Source: Cytophagales bacterium Alg240-R148
GTDB taxonomy: Bacteria; Bacteroidota; Bacteroidia; Cytophagales; Cyclobacteriaceae
Direction: 5' to 3'
DNA: 64,000 bases
Assembly: GCA_900537185.1 (NCBI GenBank)
Contig: LS999827.1
Coordinates: 625,001-689,000, forward strand
Part shown: positions 52,966-62,324 of the stretch, in pieces
Numbering within the stretch: position 1 is the stretch's first letter
Layout: every line of letters starts with the position of its first letter
Translations under genes and position numbers: made by a program
The notes under the pieces: model-generated
Databases searched by the model: none
The model's input: only the letters and a program-made list of their open reading frames with translations
What the model was told of the DNA's origin: nothing

Positions 52966-55620
52966 TTATCTAAGTTGTTGGCCAATGGTGAAGTGAAACT
53001 GAGCGCCATTGGCACTAGGGTTTCCTGGTATCGGATCGAATCCATAACCCCAGTTAAGTCCTATCAAACCAAATGCTGGCATAAATACTCTTGCTCCAAA
53101 ACCAGCTGACCGGTATAAATTAAATAAATCTATATCACTGTGTACCCCCCAGTTGTTTCCTGCTTCAGCAAAACCAAACACATAAATGGTGGCTGCATTG
53201 CCCGTAGTAACAGGGTACCTTAATTCCATTGACAATTTATTATAAGCAACCCCGCCTTCAATTCCTCCAACGGGTTTAGGTGTAATGGAGTTGTTGGTGT
53301 ATCCTCTTAAACCAATCACATCATATCCTAGAATAAAATTCTGACCGGCTAGTCCATCACCACCTAACTGGAAACGTTCAAAAGGCCCAATTCCGGTTTC
53401 TTGGTTATAACTGCCCAAATAACCGAAATGGTAAGACGCTTCCAATACCATCTTACCAACTAAAGGAACATAGTGTTTGGTATCGAACATCCATTTATGG
53501 TACTCCGTAAATTCATACCGCTGTGGGTTGGACTCATCCGAATAGTCAATGTCGTTCCAAGAAGAATAAGGTGGTGTAAAGGTGGCACTAAGCGAAACCG
53601 TTGAACCCAATTTTGGGAACATTGGATTGTCCACACTGTTTCTAGACAATGTTACATTGTAGGTCAAACTTCTGGATCTTCCAGTTCCTTCCGGAAAATT
53701 CAACCCACCAAAATTATAATTCTTCATATCATAAATGGTATAACCCAATGTGTTCTGAAGAACAAAATAGTTATCAGGCCATTCCAACTGCTTTCCTATT
53801 CCAGCAGTTATTGAAGATACTTTAAGGTGGGAATCCAAATTGGTAACGTTGGTTGTGGCCAATCTCTGAATCGACTGGTTCAAACTCAATGTAAAAGAAG
53901 TTGGTTTTTTTCCTCCCAGCCAAGGCTCCGTAAAGGAGAAGGTATAACTTTGAAATGGCTTACCATTCGACTGCATTCTAATTTGAAGCCTTTGCCCATC
54001 TCCTGTCGGTAATGGTTTCCACTTGTCGAAATGAGGGACATTTCTTAAGGAGAAGTTATTAAAAACCAATCCTAAGGTCCCTACAAATCCTAAACTACCT
54101 CCCCAACCTGCTGACAATTCAATTTGATCATTGGATTTCTCTACTACAGACCAATCAATGTCTACTGTTCCCTTGGACGGGTTGGGCAATATGTTTTGAC
54201 CAATTTGCTCTGGATCAAAGAATCCCATTTGTGCTAGGGTTTGTTGGGTTCTTATCAAATCTGCTCTACTGAACTTTCTTCCAGGAACAGTTTGCAGCAC
54301 TCTATAGATTACGTGGTCATTTGTTTTGTCATTACCCGTAACGGTTACTTTATCAATGGTTGCTTGGTCCCCTTCTCTCACACGCATTTCAATATCTATT
54401 GAATCATTTTCGATGCCAACTTCAATTGGATCCACCTGAAAAAACAAGTAACCATTGTCCATATACAATCCACTTATATCTGTTCCTTTTGGGTTAAAAG
54501 ATAGTTTTTGATTGATCTTCTCTATATCATATACATCGCCTTTGTCAATGTCTAATACTTCTGTTAATACCCTGTCGTTGTAGATATAGTTTCCTACCCA
54601 ATTGATGTCTCTAAAATAATACCGCTTGCCTTCGTCCACACGCAACCCAACATTAATGGTGTTGTCGTCGTGGTTGTACACGGTGTCCTCCACTACTTCG
54701 GCATCTCTATATCCTTTGGAATTGTAAAAACTAATTAAGGCAAATTTATCTTCATTGAAATCATCTTCTATGTACTTGGAAGATTTGAATAAGTTTACAT
54801 TCGTCGTCTCACTTAAAAACTCTTTGACTTCTTCCCTGCCTACTTCTTCTTTGGTAAATAAAAACTCCTTGGCTTTTTTCCCATTCAAAGAGAATATTTC
54901 GGCTATTAATCTCCTAGGCAGATGGAAACGTACTTTTTCATTGGTACTTTTTAATTTCCCTTTTAGTTTACCATCCATAAAGGCTTGGTTGCCTTCAAAA
55001 AACACCCTATTGATCTTGACTTTACTTTTCTTGTCGACGTCTATCACCAAGCGTATGCCTTGGCGGGCCAAAGTATCTACTTCTCTTTTAATGTCCACAT
55101 GGGTATTAAGAAACCCTTTTTTTACAAAATATTTTCTTACGGCAATTTCTGTGTTTTTTACAATACTTTCAGACAATACCCTTCCTCTGTTGAGGTCCAA
55201 TTCGTCTTTTAATTCCGATTCTTGTGATTTGTTAACTCCCAAAAAAGCGTAGGAAGTAAGCCTAGGTCTTTCGGCTAACTCAATTATTATTTTGACTTTC
55301 CCCAGGCCGATTTCTTCAATGTAAACCGCAGCATCCCCAACTAAACCGTGGTTGTATAACTTTCTTATCGCTTGGGTTAAATCATCTCCTGGAATTTTAA
55401 CTCTATCTCCAACCCGAAGACCTGTCATGGAGGTCAGTGCAGTGGTACTTAGTATTTCAACCCCTGTAATTTCTATTTCCCCAATTTCGTACTCCTCTAC
55501 GGCCGAATAATCAACAATTCCTTCCTCTTTTGTTGCGGTTGCTCTTTTCTTTCTTCTGAACTGACCATAACTCAAGTCTGCAATCACTAAGATTAGAATC
55601 AATACTAGGTATTTTTTCAT
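52966..55620 (-). CDS. bamA: Outer-membrane protein assembly factor BamA
   Basis: An 884-residue protein with a signal peptide (MKKYLVLILILVIADLSYG). Five POTRA domains cover about residues 45-480 (for example GLRVGDRVKIPGDDLTQAIRKLY), followed by the Omp85 barrel to the end, with GDGLAGQNFILGYDVIGLRGY and a C-terminal FHFTIGQQLR. It inserts barrel proteins into the outer membrane, here including the PorG-like proteins and the barrel at 18.3-20 kb. It is encoded between uppS and the two ompH genes, the standard order in Bacteroidota. Confidence 0.95.
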   Translation of the reverse strand: MKKYLVLILILVIADLSYGQFRRKKRATATKEEGIVDYSAVEEYEIGEIEITGVEILSTTALTSMTGLRVGDRVKIPGDDLTQAIRKLYNHGLVGDAAVYIEEIGLGKVKIIIELAERPRLTSYAFLGVNKSQESELKDELDLNRGRVLSESIVKNTEIAVRKYFVKKGFLNTHVDIKREVDTLARQGIRLVIDVDKKSKVKINRVFFEGNQAFMDGKLKGKLKSTNEKVRFHLPRRLIAEIFSLNGKKAKEFLFTKEEVGREEVKEFLSETTNVNLFKSSKYIEDDFNEDKFALISFYNSKGYRDAEVVEDTVYNHDDNTINVGLRVDEGKRYYFRDINWVGNYIYNDRVLTEVLDIDKGDVYDIEKINQKLSFNPKGTDISGLYMDNGYLFFQVDPIEVGIENDSIDIEMRVREGDQATIDKVTVTGNDKTNDHVIYRVLQTVPGRKFSRADLIRTQQTLAQMGFFDPEQIGQNILPNPSKGTVDIDWSVVEKSNDQIELSAGWGGSLGFVGTLGLVFNNFSLRNVPHFDKWKPLPTGDGQRLQIRMQSNGKPFQSYTFSFTEPWLGGKKPTSFTLSLNQSIQRLATTNVTNLDSHLKVSSITAGIGKQLEWPDNYFVLQNTLGYTIYDMKNYNFGGLNFPEGTGRSRSLTYNVTLSRNSVDNPMFPKLGSTVSLSATFTPPYSSWNDIDYSDESNPQRYEFTEYHKWMFDTKHYVPLVGKMVLEASYHFGYLGSYNQETGIGPFERFQLGGDGLAGQNFILGYDVIGLRGYTNNSITPKPVGGIEGGVAYNKLSMELRYPVTTGNAATIYVFGFAEAGNNWGVHSDIDLFNLYRSAGFGARVFMPAFGLIGLNWGYGFDPIPGNPSANGAQFHFTIGQQLR

Positions 55621-55631
55621 AACTTCACTTT

Positions 55632-56360
55632 CTAAACTTTGCCAAACCTTCTGTCTCGGTGTTGAAACTCCGAAATGGCATCATACAAATCTTTTTTTCT
55701 AAAATCGGGCCATAACACATCCGTAAAGTACAGTTCTGCATATGCTAATTGCCACAATAAAAAATTGCTTATTCTTTTCTCCCCACTGGTTCTAATCATT
55801 AATTCAGGGTCTGGAATTCCTTTGGTGGACAAAAAGTTATCAATTTTTTGTTCAGAAATATCCTCTATAGATAATTTGTCGTTTTTCACTTCTTCTGCCA
55901 AGGACTTCACGGCCTTGATCAAATCCCATTTTCCGCTATAACTTAGTGCCAAATACAAGTTGAGCCCTGTATTGTCTTTGGTAGCATCAATGGCTTCGTG
56001 CAATTCATTCAAACAATTTTCGGGAAGCGTATCGGTTGCACCAATGGCACCAAGTTTAACGTTGTTCTTCATTAACGTTTCACTTTCCTGTTTAATTGTG
56101 TGTACCAGCAACTCCATCAGCGCATTTACTTCGTCCGATGGGCGCCCCCAGTTTTCTGTAGAAAAAGCATATAATGTCAAATGTTCCACTCCCAACTCCG
56201 CACATCCTTCGGTGGCATCCCGCACCGCTTTTATAGCATTCTGGTGGCCGAAAATTCTTTTTTCACCTTGCTTTTTCGCCCAACGGCCATTCCCGTCCAT
56301 TATAACGGCAATATGCTTTGGAATGTTTTCCTTATCGATTTCGTCAATATTCTTTTCCAC
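55632..56360 (-). CDS. uppS: Undecaprenyl diphosphate synthase
   Basis: A 242-residue cis-prenyltransferase of normal length. The catalytic Asp22 lies in IAVIMDGNGRWAKKQG, with typical GHQNAIKAVRD, LTLYAFSTENW and the C-terminal ELMIRTSGEKRISNFLLWQ. It makes the C55 lipid carrier for peptidoglycan and surface polysaccharides. Eleven bases lie between its stop and bamA. Confidence 0.95.
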   Translation of the reverse strand: MEKNIDEIDKENIPKHIAVIMDGNGRWAKKQGEKRIFGHQNAIKAVRDATEGCAELGVEHLTLYAFSTENWGRPSDEVNALMELLVHTIKQESETLMKNNVKLGAIGATDTLPENCLNELHEAIDATKDNTGLNLYLALSYSGKWDLIKAVKSLAEEVKNDKLSIEDISEQKIDNFLSTKGIPDPELMIRTSGEKRISNFLLWQLAYAELYFTDVLWPDFRKKDLYDAISEFQHRDRRFGKV

Positions 56361-56427
56361 AATTCACAAACTTACGGTAATTTTAAAAAACGCCCAAAAA
56401 TATGGTTTAATAAGGTGAAAAAGAAAT

Positions 56428-57126
56428 TTAATTATAAGGGAATGGGCACGGTATGGTGTAAAACGTATAATTTAACGTTATACCAAAAAAATAATACGAA
56501 TCATTGTCGTTAGGATTCCCGTATTGGTAGTTCTTTATATTGGTATTGCCCTCTGAAACATTATCCAAATAATCAAAAAATGTTTTTCTGGCAACAAATT
56601 CAGCTCCTACATACCATTTGGGGTTTAAAACATATTTTACGCCTACGCCTAGAGGTATGGCCAATTGCACACTGCTGAATTGCGCTGCTTTTTCTTGTTG
56701 GCCCGACATATTAAATATGGCCAACCCTCCTGTAAAATAGGGAGAGAACCTTTGTCTGGGATTGTTTTTGAAGTCTAGAAAATTATACTCATACATAAAA
56801 GACGCTTCCATTAAAAATAAATCGAAAGAAGCATCCCTCATTTTAGAAAAAGAATCTTTGTAGTTGGGGCCATCGCTACCCTTTAATTTACCAGCATTGA
56901 TTCCAACCCTTAAACTCGAAGCCTCCGTAAAATTGCTCCGAAAATATCCAATTACCCCAGGACTTACCTGAGTTATATTGATACTTGGGCTAAGGTCCCC
57001 GGTATAATAAAAGCCACCAACACCAAATCCTACCTCAGAATTTTGAGCTTGGACTGCCAAATTAAAAAAAACAAAAAAAATGGGGAAACTAAATATAAGC
57101 TTCCCCTTGAAATATTTTGAAATCAT
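56428..57126 (-). CDS. porG: PorG-like outer-membrane beta-barrel (DUF6089 type)
   Basis: A 232-residue protein with a signal peptide (KLIFSFPIFFVFFNLAVQAQ) and an eight-strand-type barrel. SEVGFGVGGFYYTGDLSP near the start is the family signature. PorG is the outer-membrane anchor of the T9SS PorK/PorN ring. The place directly before uppS and bamA matches the porG position in Porphyromonas gingivalis (from memory). Of the two related genes here, this one lies next to uppS and is the better porG candidate. Confidence 0.78.
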   Translation of the reverse strand: MISKYFKGKLIFSFPIFFVFFNLAVQAQNSEVGFGVGGFYYTGDLSPSINITQVSPGVIGYFRSNFTEASSLRVGINAGKLKGSDGPNYKDSFSKMRDASFDLFLMEASFMYEYNFLDFKNNPRQRFSPYFTGGLAIFNMSGQQEKAAQFSSVQLAIPLGVGVKYVLNPKWYVGAEFVARKTFFDYLDNVSEGNTNIKNYQYGNPNDNDSYYFFGITLNYTFYTIPCPFPYN

Positions 57127-57129
57127 ATA

Positions 57130-58215
57130 TTATCTGTACTTTGCTCTTCTAAAGGAACCACCGAGGATATAAGTAAACCTCAAGGTAGTAACGAAGTATA
57201 TGTCATTATTATTTTTATTTCCTCTGATATTACCTGAAAGTTCGTGCCCATGCCCTGGCCTAGTTAGGTATCCATCAATTACAACAGGCGCTCCTAAACG
57301 GGCATCAAGGGTTGCATTGTCCCTTGCTTCTCCGGACATTGCATTGGTATTATCTACGGATCTGTTGGCCATGGCCCGTGCCAAATCACTGCCCAATTTA
57401 TCTGCACCCACATAGTTTTGGCTCACGTCATCCAAATAATCCGTGAAGGTCCATCTAGGGCTGAATTCAAGTGACAAATCCATTACTTGATTCAATTTAA
57501 CCCTAGCACCAACTCCAAAAGGAATGGCAATTTGTATTGTTTTATATGGTGAAATACCATTATTTGCATCGTCAGGATCCAAGGTGCTATACTGTCCTTC
57601 TGTTCCTAGTGGCTCTAAGTTTACCCATTCACCAGCATTTGGTAGGGTAGCAAAATTAGGATTGTCACCATTGTCACTTACCTTGCCCTGTGGGTTGTGC
57701 TTAAATATTGCAATCCCTGCAAAAACATATGGCGTGAATGGCACCCTACTTATATAGGAACCCCCATTTTTAAATAAATCAATCACCCCTACCACGCTCA
57801 ACTCATGAATTCTGTTTCTGAATTGAAGGTTTCTTGCATAGCGGTAAATGTTATCTCCATCGGTTCCAGCATTAAAATCATTGGCAGCTATTGTTCCATA
57901 GGTATACGACCCTCTGAGGGTGTAACGAGGACCAAATCGGTGTTCCCAAACCAAACCAATGCCTGGCTTGGTCGATTTAATATCTGTACTAAAAGAACTT
58001 GGAGTTGGAGATAAATCTCCAAAATAGTGAAAAGAATTGAGCGTTATACCAACAGAATGGTACCGCTTACTTTTGGTAAAAGTATTTTTCTTACCCTTAA
58101 AATTTCTCATTTTTTTGTTGTTCTTCTTAATTCTCCTGCGGTTAAACTGACCGTAAGAATCGTGTATTACCGCTACCGACAACACAAGAACAAGCATATA
58201 AATTATTCTTTTCAT
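57130..58215 (-). CDS. Second PorG-like (DUF6089-type) barrel protein
   Basis: A 361-residue protein with a signal peptide (MKRIIYMLVLVLSVAVIHDSYG), a basic stretch (RRRIKKNNKKMRNFKGKKN, ~26-44), then a barrel with the same signature as its neighbour (ITLNSFHYFGDLSPTPSS). Longer extracellular loops make it larger. It lies three bases upstream of the first copy, so it is the first gene of the porG-uppS-bamA-ompH operon. It is probably an outer-membrane part of T9SS or a copy with a new job. The basic N-terminal region is unusual for a mature periplasmic start. Confidence 0.75.
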   Translation of the reverse strand: MKRIIYMLVLVLSVAVIHDSYGQFNRRRIKKNNKKMRNFKGKKNTFTKSKRYHSVGITLNSFHYFGDLSPTPSSFSTDIKSTKPGIGLVWEHRFGPRYTLRGSYTYGTIAANDFNAGTDGDNIYRYARNLQFRNRIHELSVVGVIDLFKNGGSYISRVPFTPYVFAGIAIFKHNPQGKVSDNGDNPNFATLPNAGEWVNLEPLGTEGQYSTLDPDDANNGISPYKTIQIAIPFGVGARVKLNQVMDLSLEFSPRWTFTDYLDDVSQNYVGADKLGSDLARAMANRSVDNTNAMSGEARDNATLDARLGAPVVIDGYLTRPGHGHELSGNIRGNKNNNDIYFVTTLRFTYILGGSFRRAKYR

Positions 58216-58313
58216 CCAATTTATTATTTAGCATATTCAAACAAAGACTAAAACTCCATTATATACAAAAATAAGTATTATTCAAAAACCACCAAATATT
58301 AAAAGGTTATATT

Positions 58314-59192
58314 TTAATTCCTTACATCCAGACCCCAATTAAGCTTTTTCCTGAGTGTATCAAAGTAATTATAAGATTTGGACTGTACAATCGTGGCAAC
58401 CAACTCTGATTTTTCTATGGAAAGTACTGCTGAAGCGTCTACGGTTTCATATCTTGAATCTAGGGAAATTAAAAAATTCTTACTGCGGCCTTCGATTTTA
58501 AAACTAATTTTGGAATCGTCCGAAACGACCATTGGCCGCGCTGTTAAGTTGTGTGGGCTCACCGGTGTGATTATGAAATTTTTTGACTGCGGCAAAACCA
58601 GTGGGCCTCCACAACTTAAGGAGTACCCAGTTGATCCAGTAGGTGTAGACACTACCAGGCCGTCTGCCCAATAACTGTTCAAAAACTCATCGTTCACATA
58701 TACATGTACAATGATCATAGAAGCCGAATCCTTTTTAAGAATGGTAAAATCATTCAAACAAAAAGCTGCCTTCTCAAACAATTTAATGTTGGAATTTAAT
58801 TTTATCAGCGACCTTTCTTCTAACCTAATTTCTTGTGCCAACAATTCGTCCAACACCTCTAAAGCGTCTTCCCTTCTTATGGTGGCCAAAAAGCCCAACC
58901 GACCAGTGTTAACTCCCATTACAGGCACCCCATAAGGAGCTGTATAAGTCACTGATTCCAGTATTGTCCCATCTCCTCCAACAGAAATAACATAGTCCAA
59001 CTCTTTAACTTTGTGGTCATGGTCAAAAACCTCAAAAGGACCAAAAAGTTCTTTTTCAAACTTATTTACCTCCACCGCAAATTGTTTGCTTAAAATCACC
59101 TCATGGCCTCCAGCTTTAATTTTTTCAAATAATTGCTGCAAAAATGCTAACACTTCTATATCGAAGGGCTTTCCGTGTATGCCAATTTTCAT
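58314..59192 (-). CDS. nadK: NAD kinase
   Basis: A 292-residue protein of normal length that makes NADP from NAD and ATP. Family residues: GGDGT with Asp74 (DYVISVGGDGTILES), GRLGFLA, and the second-domain segment TPTGSTGYSLSCGGPLV. The end part carries ISPHNL-like VSPHNLTARPMVV. It lies upstream of the envelope operon, about 100 bases away, and after the CBS protein gene. Confidence 0.95.
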   Translation of the reverse strand: MKIGIHGKPFDIEVLAFLQQLFEKIKAGGHEVILSKQFAVEVNKFEKELFGPFEVFDHDHKVKELDYVISVGGDGTILESVTYTAPYGVPVMGVNTGRLGFLATIRREDALEVLDELLAQEIRLEERSLIKLNSNIKLFEKAAFCLNDFTILKKDSASMIIVHVYVNDEFLNSYWADGLVVSTPTGSTGYSLSCGGPLVLPQSKNFIITPVSPHNLTARPMVVSDDSKISFKIEGRSKNFLISLDSRYETVDASAVLSIEKSELVATIVQSKSYNYFDTLRKKLNWGLDVRN

Positions 59193-59219
59193 TTATGTAC
59201 TATTGAAAGGGATTTAACT

Positions 59220-59885
59220 TTATATATTGAGGTACTTCAAGAGCAAATCAACTTTGTCCTTGTCATCGTTTAGGTATTCAGTTTCTTGAAATCGCCCAAT
59301 GATTTTATAGCCGAATCTTTCCAAAGTAGCCACTACTCGGCTTATGTCCTCTTGGTCAATTTTTAGTGTCAATTTTATTTTTGCAGCATCCCGTTCGTCC
59401 TCTTTGATGCAACTCGATAATATTTTCGCATTTTCAGACTCCACCAATCTGCTTATTTCTGAAAGTGCATAATCTCTGTAATTCATGGACAACAGCACAA
59501 TTCCCCCTTTCAAATGTACCGCAGCACTCTGTGCAAAGGCTGTAATGGTGTCTTGAATGGATATTACGCCTTCATAACTTTCATTTTGATCGTATACGGC
59601 TACAAGGGCAACTTCTTGATCGGTTGCCAATCTCAGAACTTCGTACAAATGGGCTTGGTTGTGGATTACTGCCTTATCTGCCTCTAACTCATATTCTTCA
59701 ACCAACCTTTCCAAAGAGGACCCATTTAAAATTTCTTCCTCCGAAAGAATCCCTAAAAATACTCCTTTTTCTACTACAGGAAGTTCTTTTAAGCGCAATT
59801 CTTCCATCCAGGCCATTGCCTTGCCTACCTTATCCGACTTCTTCAAAGGAGGAATCATATGGTTGATAAGTTCATGAGCGATCAT
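59220..59885 (-). CDS. CBS-domain protein with ACT-like C-terminal domain
   Basis: A 221-residue cytosolic protein. Two CBS motifs fill residues ~5-130 (KVGKAMAWMEELRLKELPVVE and the second around RLATDQEVALVAVYD). Residues ~140-221 form an ACT-like fold (IVLLSMNYRDYALSEISRLVE ... VVATLERFGYKIIG). CBS pairs bind adenine nucleotides and ACT domains amino acids, so it is probably a ligand-sensing regulator. Its place beside nadK (28 bases) suggests a link to adenylate or NAD state, but this is inference. Confidence 0.82.
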   Translation of the reverse strand: MIAHELINHMIPPLKKSDKVGKAMAWMEELRLKELPVVEKGVFLGILSEEEILNGSSLERLVEEYELEADKAVIHNQAHLYEVLRLATDQEVALVAVYDQNESYEGVISIQDTITAFAQSAAVHLKGGIVLLSMNYRDYALSEISRLVESENAKILSSCIKEDERDAAKIKLTLKIDQEDISRVVATLERFGYKIIGRFQETEYLNDDKDKVDLLLKYLNI

Positions 59886-59889
59886 AGCC

Positions 59890-60642
59890 TTATTCCCTCA
59901 AAAATGATTCCAAATATGCATTGAAAATTTCTGGACGTTCCATCATTGGTGCATGGCAACACCTATCAACAAATTTTAAAGAAGAAGTTTTGATGAGTTT
60001 ATTGAATTCATGTGCCACAGTGGGCGGTGTTATTGTATCGTTTAATCCCCAAATCAATAAAGTTGGAATTTTTATTCTGGTGATGTCTTTGGCCATGTTG
60101 TGCCGCTGAGCAGATTTGGCCATCGCAACAATCCTCAAACATTTTGGAATGCTCTTGGTTGTTTCGAAAACTTCATCAATTAATTCTTTTGTAGCTGTTT
60201 TGGGGTCGTAAAAAGTATATTCTACACGTTCTTTAACATAGTCGTAACTGCCTCGTTTTGGAAAAGAGCCTCCCATTGCATTTTCGAACAAACCAGAACT
60301 CCCGGTAAGCACTAACTTCTTCACCTTCTTCTCATTTTTTAAAACATAAATCAGTGCAAGGTGCCCTCCCAAAGAGTTGCCAATCAAATTCATTTCTTCA
60401 ATGTTTTTCATTAGAAGAAATTTTTCAAGAAATTTAACCAATCCTTCTAAGCCAGCTTCTCGCAATGGCATTTCATAAATTGGTAATAAAGGGATAATAA
60501 CTCTATAGTTTTTAGAAAATTGATTCACTACGCGTTCCCAATTGCTCAATGCACCAAATAACCCGTGCAAAAGCATCAGAACTTCTCCTTCACCTTCATC
60601 AATGTACCTAAACCCTTTTTCTTCTTTAATATTTATACTCAT
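59890..60642 (-). CDS. Alpha/beta-fold hydrolase
   Basis: A 250-residue protein. Catalytic triad by family pattern: Ser90 (LIGNSLGGHLAL), Asp202 (WGLNDTITP) and His230 (CCHAPMME), with the oxyanion segment LLHGLFG. The substrate is unknown; the fold serves esterases, C-C bond hydrolases and others. It ends four bases before the CBS gene start. From memory a hydrolase of this kind often lies with pdxJ and CBS genes in Bacteroidota. Confidence 0.9.
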   Translation of the reverse strand: MSINIKEEKGFRYIDEGEGEVLMLLHGLFGALSNWERVVNQFSKNYRVIIPLLPIYEMPLREAGLEGLVKFLEKFLLMKNIEEMNLIGNSLGGHLALIYVLKNEKKVKKLVLTGSSGLFENAMGGSFPKRGSYDYVKERVEYTFYDPKTATKELIDEVFETTKSIPKCLRIVAMAKSAQRHNMAKDITRIKIPTLLIWGLNDTITPPTVAHEFNKLIKTSSLKFVDRCCHAPMMERPEIFNAYLESFLRE

Positions 60643-60729
60643 AGTTATTAAAACGTCTTCAGCACTTTATTTAAACCTTTTCACTCTGTTTTATGCAAAT
60701 TAAATAAAATAAAATGATTCGCAATAGTA

Positions 60730-61290
60730 TCACTTTATTAACTTTAACCAGTTCTGGATCATCTCAATTCCGAATTCAGTTAAATGTGCTTCCGGATGAA
60801 ATTGAATACCATAAATTGGCAAAGACAAATGAGCGACAGACATGATTTCATCCTTGTTGTTTTTTGAAATGATTTTCAAACCATGCGCCTCCTCTAGAAT
60901 AAGGGAGTTGTACTGCACCACTTTAATTTTTTTTGGCAACCCTTCAAAAAGAGGGGATTCCGGATCAATATGTACTTGGGAAACCTTGCCATGTCTAGGA
61001 TATTTACTTCTCCCCAATGGATTACCACATTTTTCGCCAATGGCTTGTTGTCCCAAACAAACACCTAAAACGGGTGTTTTATCCCAGAAATAATCCAAAT
61101 ACTCCATTAAGTAGCCTGATTTACTTGGCGTTTCTGGCCCGGGAGACACCACCAAACCTGTAAAAAGTTCCAAAGACAAAGAGGATGGTGGTACATTGTT
61201 TCGAATAACCTGAACCTCCGCCCCACCTTGAAGAAAATAATCCCGCAACGTATAGGTGAAAGAATCAAAATTATCTAACAAGAGTATCAT
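60730..61290 (-). CDS. pabA: Aminodeoxychorismate/anthranilate synthase glutaminase subunit
   Basis: A 186-residue class I glutamine amidotransferase of normal PabA/TrpG length. Nucleophile Cys78 (LGVCLGQQAIGE), His165 and Glu167 (GIQFHPEAHLTEFG) form the triad. It supplies ammonia from glutamine to the chorismate-using partner for folate or tryptophan. The partner (pabB or trpE) is not in the window, so pabA and trpG cannot be told apart; the isolated position favours pabA. It overlaps the cvpA stop by four bases. Confidence 0.88.
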   Translation of the reverse strand: MILLLDNFDSFTYTLRDYFLQGGAEVQVIRNNVPPSSLSLELFTGLVVSPGPETPSKSGYLMEYLDYFWDKTPVLGVCLGQQAIGEKCGNPLGRSKYPRHGKVSQVHIDPESPLFEGLPKKIKVVQYNSLILEEAHGLKIISKNNKDEIMSVAHLSLPIYGIQFHPEAHLTEFGIEMIQNWLKLIK

Positions 61291-61820
61291 GGCTTTCCAC
61301 TATCCAATATTTCGAATATTTCGTCCAGTAAGTTTTGAGCAAAAGGCAACACTGGGCTTATTACATCCATCGTCCAAGGAACAACATTTTTTACGCTGCT
61401 ATACAACACAGAACTTTCGGTCCAGTCTGCAGGCAAGGTATAATGCAAAAACTCTAACAACATTAAACCCAGACTTAAAAATAAGCCCCATTTCAACAAA
61501 CCTACAAAAGCGCCCGCTATATTATCCGCGCTGCCTAAAAGGGTGTAGTCCACCAGTTTTTTAATGAATTTGCCAGAGGCAATGACCACTAACAAAATAC
61601 CAACAAACAGCATGATAAATGCTACATAAGGCAATATGGTGCCATTTATTTCAAAATTGTTGTCCAGAAAATTCATGGCAACATGCAGAAACTTAAGACT
61701 GCCCAACACCCCAATAAAAAGGGCTAAAATCGAAACAATTTCCATGAGAAAACCCTTTCTAAAACCCTGAAAAGCACCAACAATCAAGGGTACCCCCAAT
61801 ATAATATCGAGCGTATTCAA
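61287..61820 (-). CDS. cvpA: CvpA-family membrane protein
   Basis: A 177-residue inner-membrane protein with four hydrophobic segments. I chose the TTG at 61820, one base after the yqeY stop, because it gives the family start MNTLDIILGVPLIVGAFQGFR; an upstream ATG at 61853 would add 11 residues and lie inside yqeY. CvpA proteins are linked to envelope stress and, in E. coli, colicin V production; the exact work in Bacteroidota is not known. Its stop overlaps the pabA start. Confidence 0.85.
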   Translation of the reverse strand: MNTLDIILGVPLIVGAFQGFRKGFLMEIVSILALFIGVLGSLKFLHVAMNFLDNNFEINGTILPYVAFIMLFVGILLVVIASGKFIKKLVDYTLLGSADNIAGAFVGLLKWGLFLSLGLMLLEFLHYTLPADWTESSVLYSSVKNVVPWTMDVISPVLPFAQNLLDEIFEILDSGKP

Positions 61821-61821
61821 T

Positions 61822-62271
61822 TTAAGAAAGCAGTTCTTTAACCTTTTGAGCAATCGCTTTCCCGTCGGCTTTTCCTGCTAATTCCTTGGATGCCATGCCC
61901 ATTACTTTGCCCATGTCTTTCATGGAAGAAGCACCACTAGAGCTTATAATCGCTGTTACTGCAGCAGACAATTCCCCATCGCTCAATTGTTTCGGCAGGT
62001 AAACTTCAATCACTTTTAATTCGGCCAATTCTTTTTCAGCTAAATCAGTTCGCCCCTGTTCATTAAACACAGCGGCCGAGTCCCTTCTTTGTTTCGCTGC
62101 TTTAGATAATAGCGCAATTTCAGCTTCTTCGGTAAGCGCTGTGGCCGCACCTTTTTCGGTTTCTGCTAACAGAATAGAGGATTTAATAGCTCTCAAAGCA
62201 GTTAGATCTTCTTTTCGTTTCTCTAACATTGCTTTTTTTATATCTGCTTCAATTTGTTGTTTTAAATTCAT
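61822..62271 (-). CDS. GatB/YqeY domain protein
   Basis: A 149-residue all-helical protein (MNLKQQIEADIKKAMLEKRKEDLTALRAIKSS) with the YqeY signature (GKVMGMASKELAGKADGKAI) at the end. It resembles the tRNA-binding tail domain of GatB, which helps make Gln-tRNA, but its own role is not settled. It is the first gene of the yqeY-cvpA-pabA series and is divergent from pdxJ with 53 bases between the starts. Confidence 0.92.
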   Translation of the reverse strand: MNLKQQIEADIKKAMLEKRKEDLTALRAIKSSILLAETEKGAATALTEEAEIALLSKAAKQRRDSAAVFNEQGRTDLAEKELAELKVIEVYLPKQLSDGELSAAVTAIISSSGASSMKDMGKVMGMASKELAGKADGKAIAQKVKELLS

Positions 62272-62324
62272 ATCGAGTAAAACTTATTTTCTAACTTGCA
62301 CAAAAATATCAAAATATATCAAAA

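Noticed and set aside
61822-61853. Longer CvpA with ATG at 61853
   Set aside because: It would start inside yqeY and add a non-family basic N-terminus; TTG 61820 gives the usual CvpA start.
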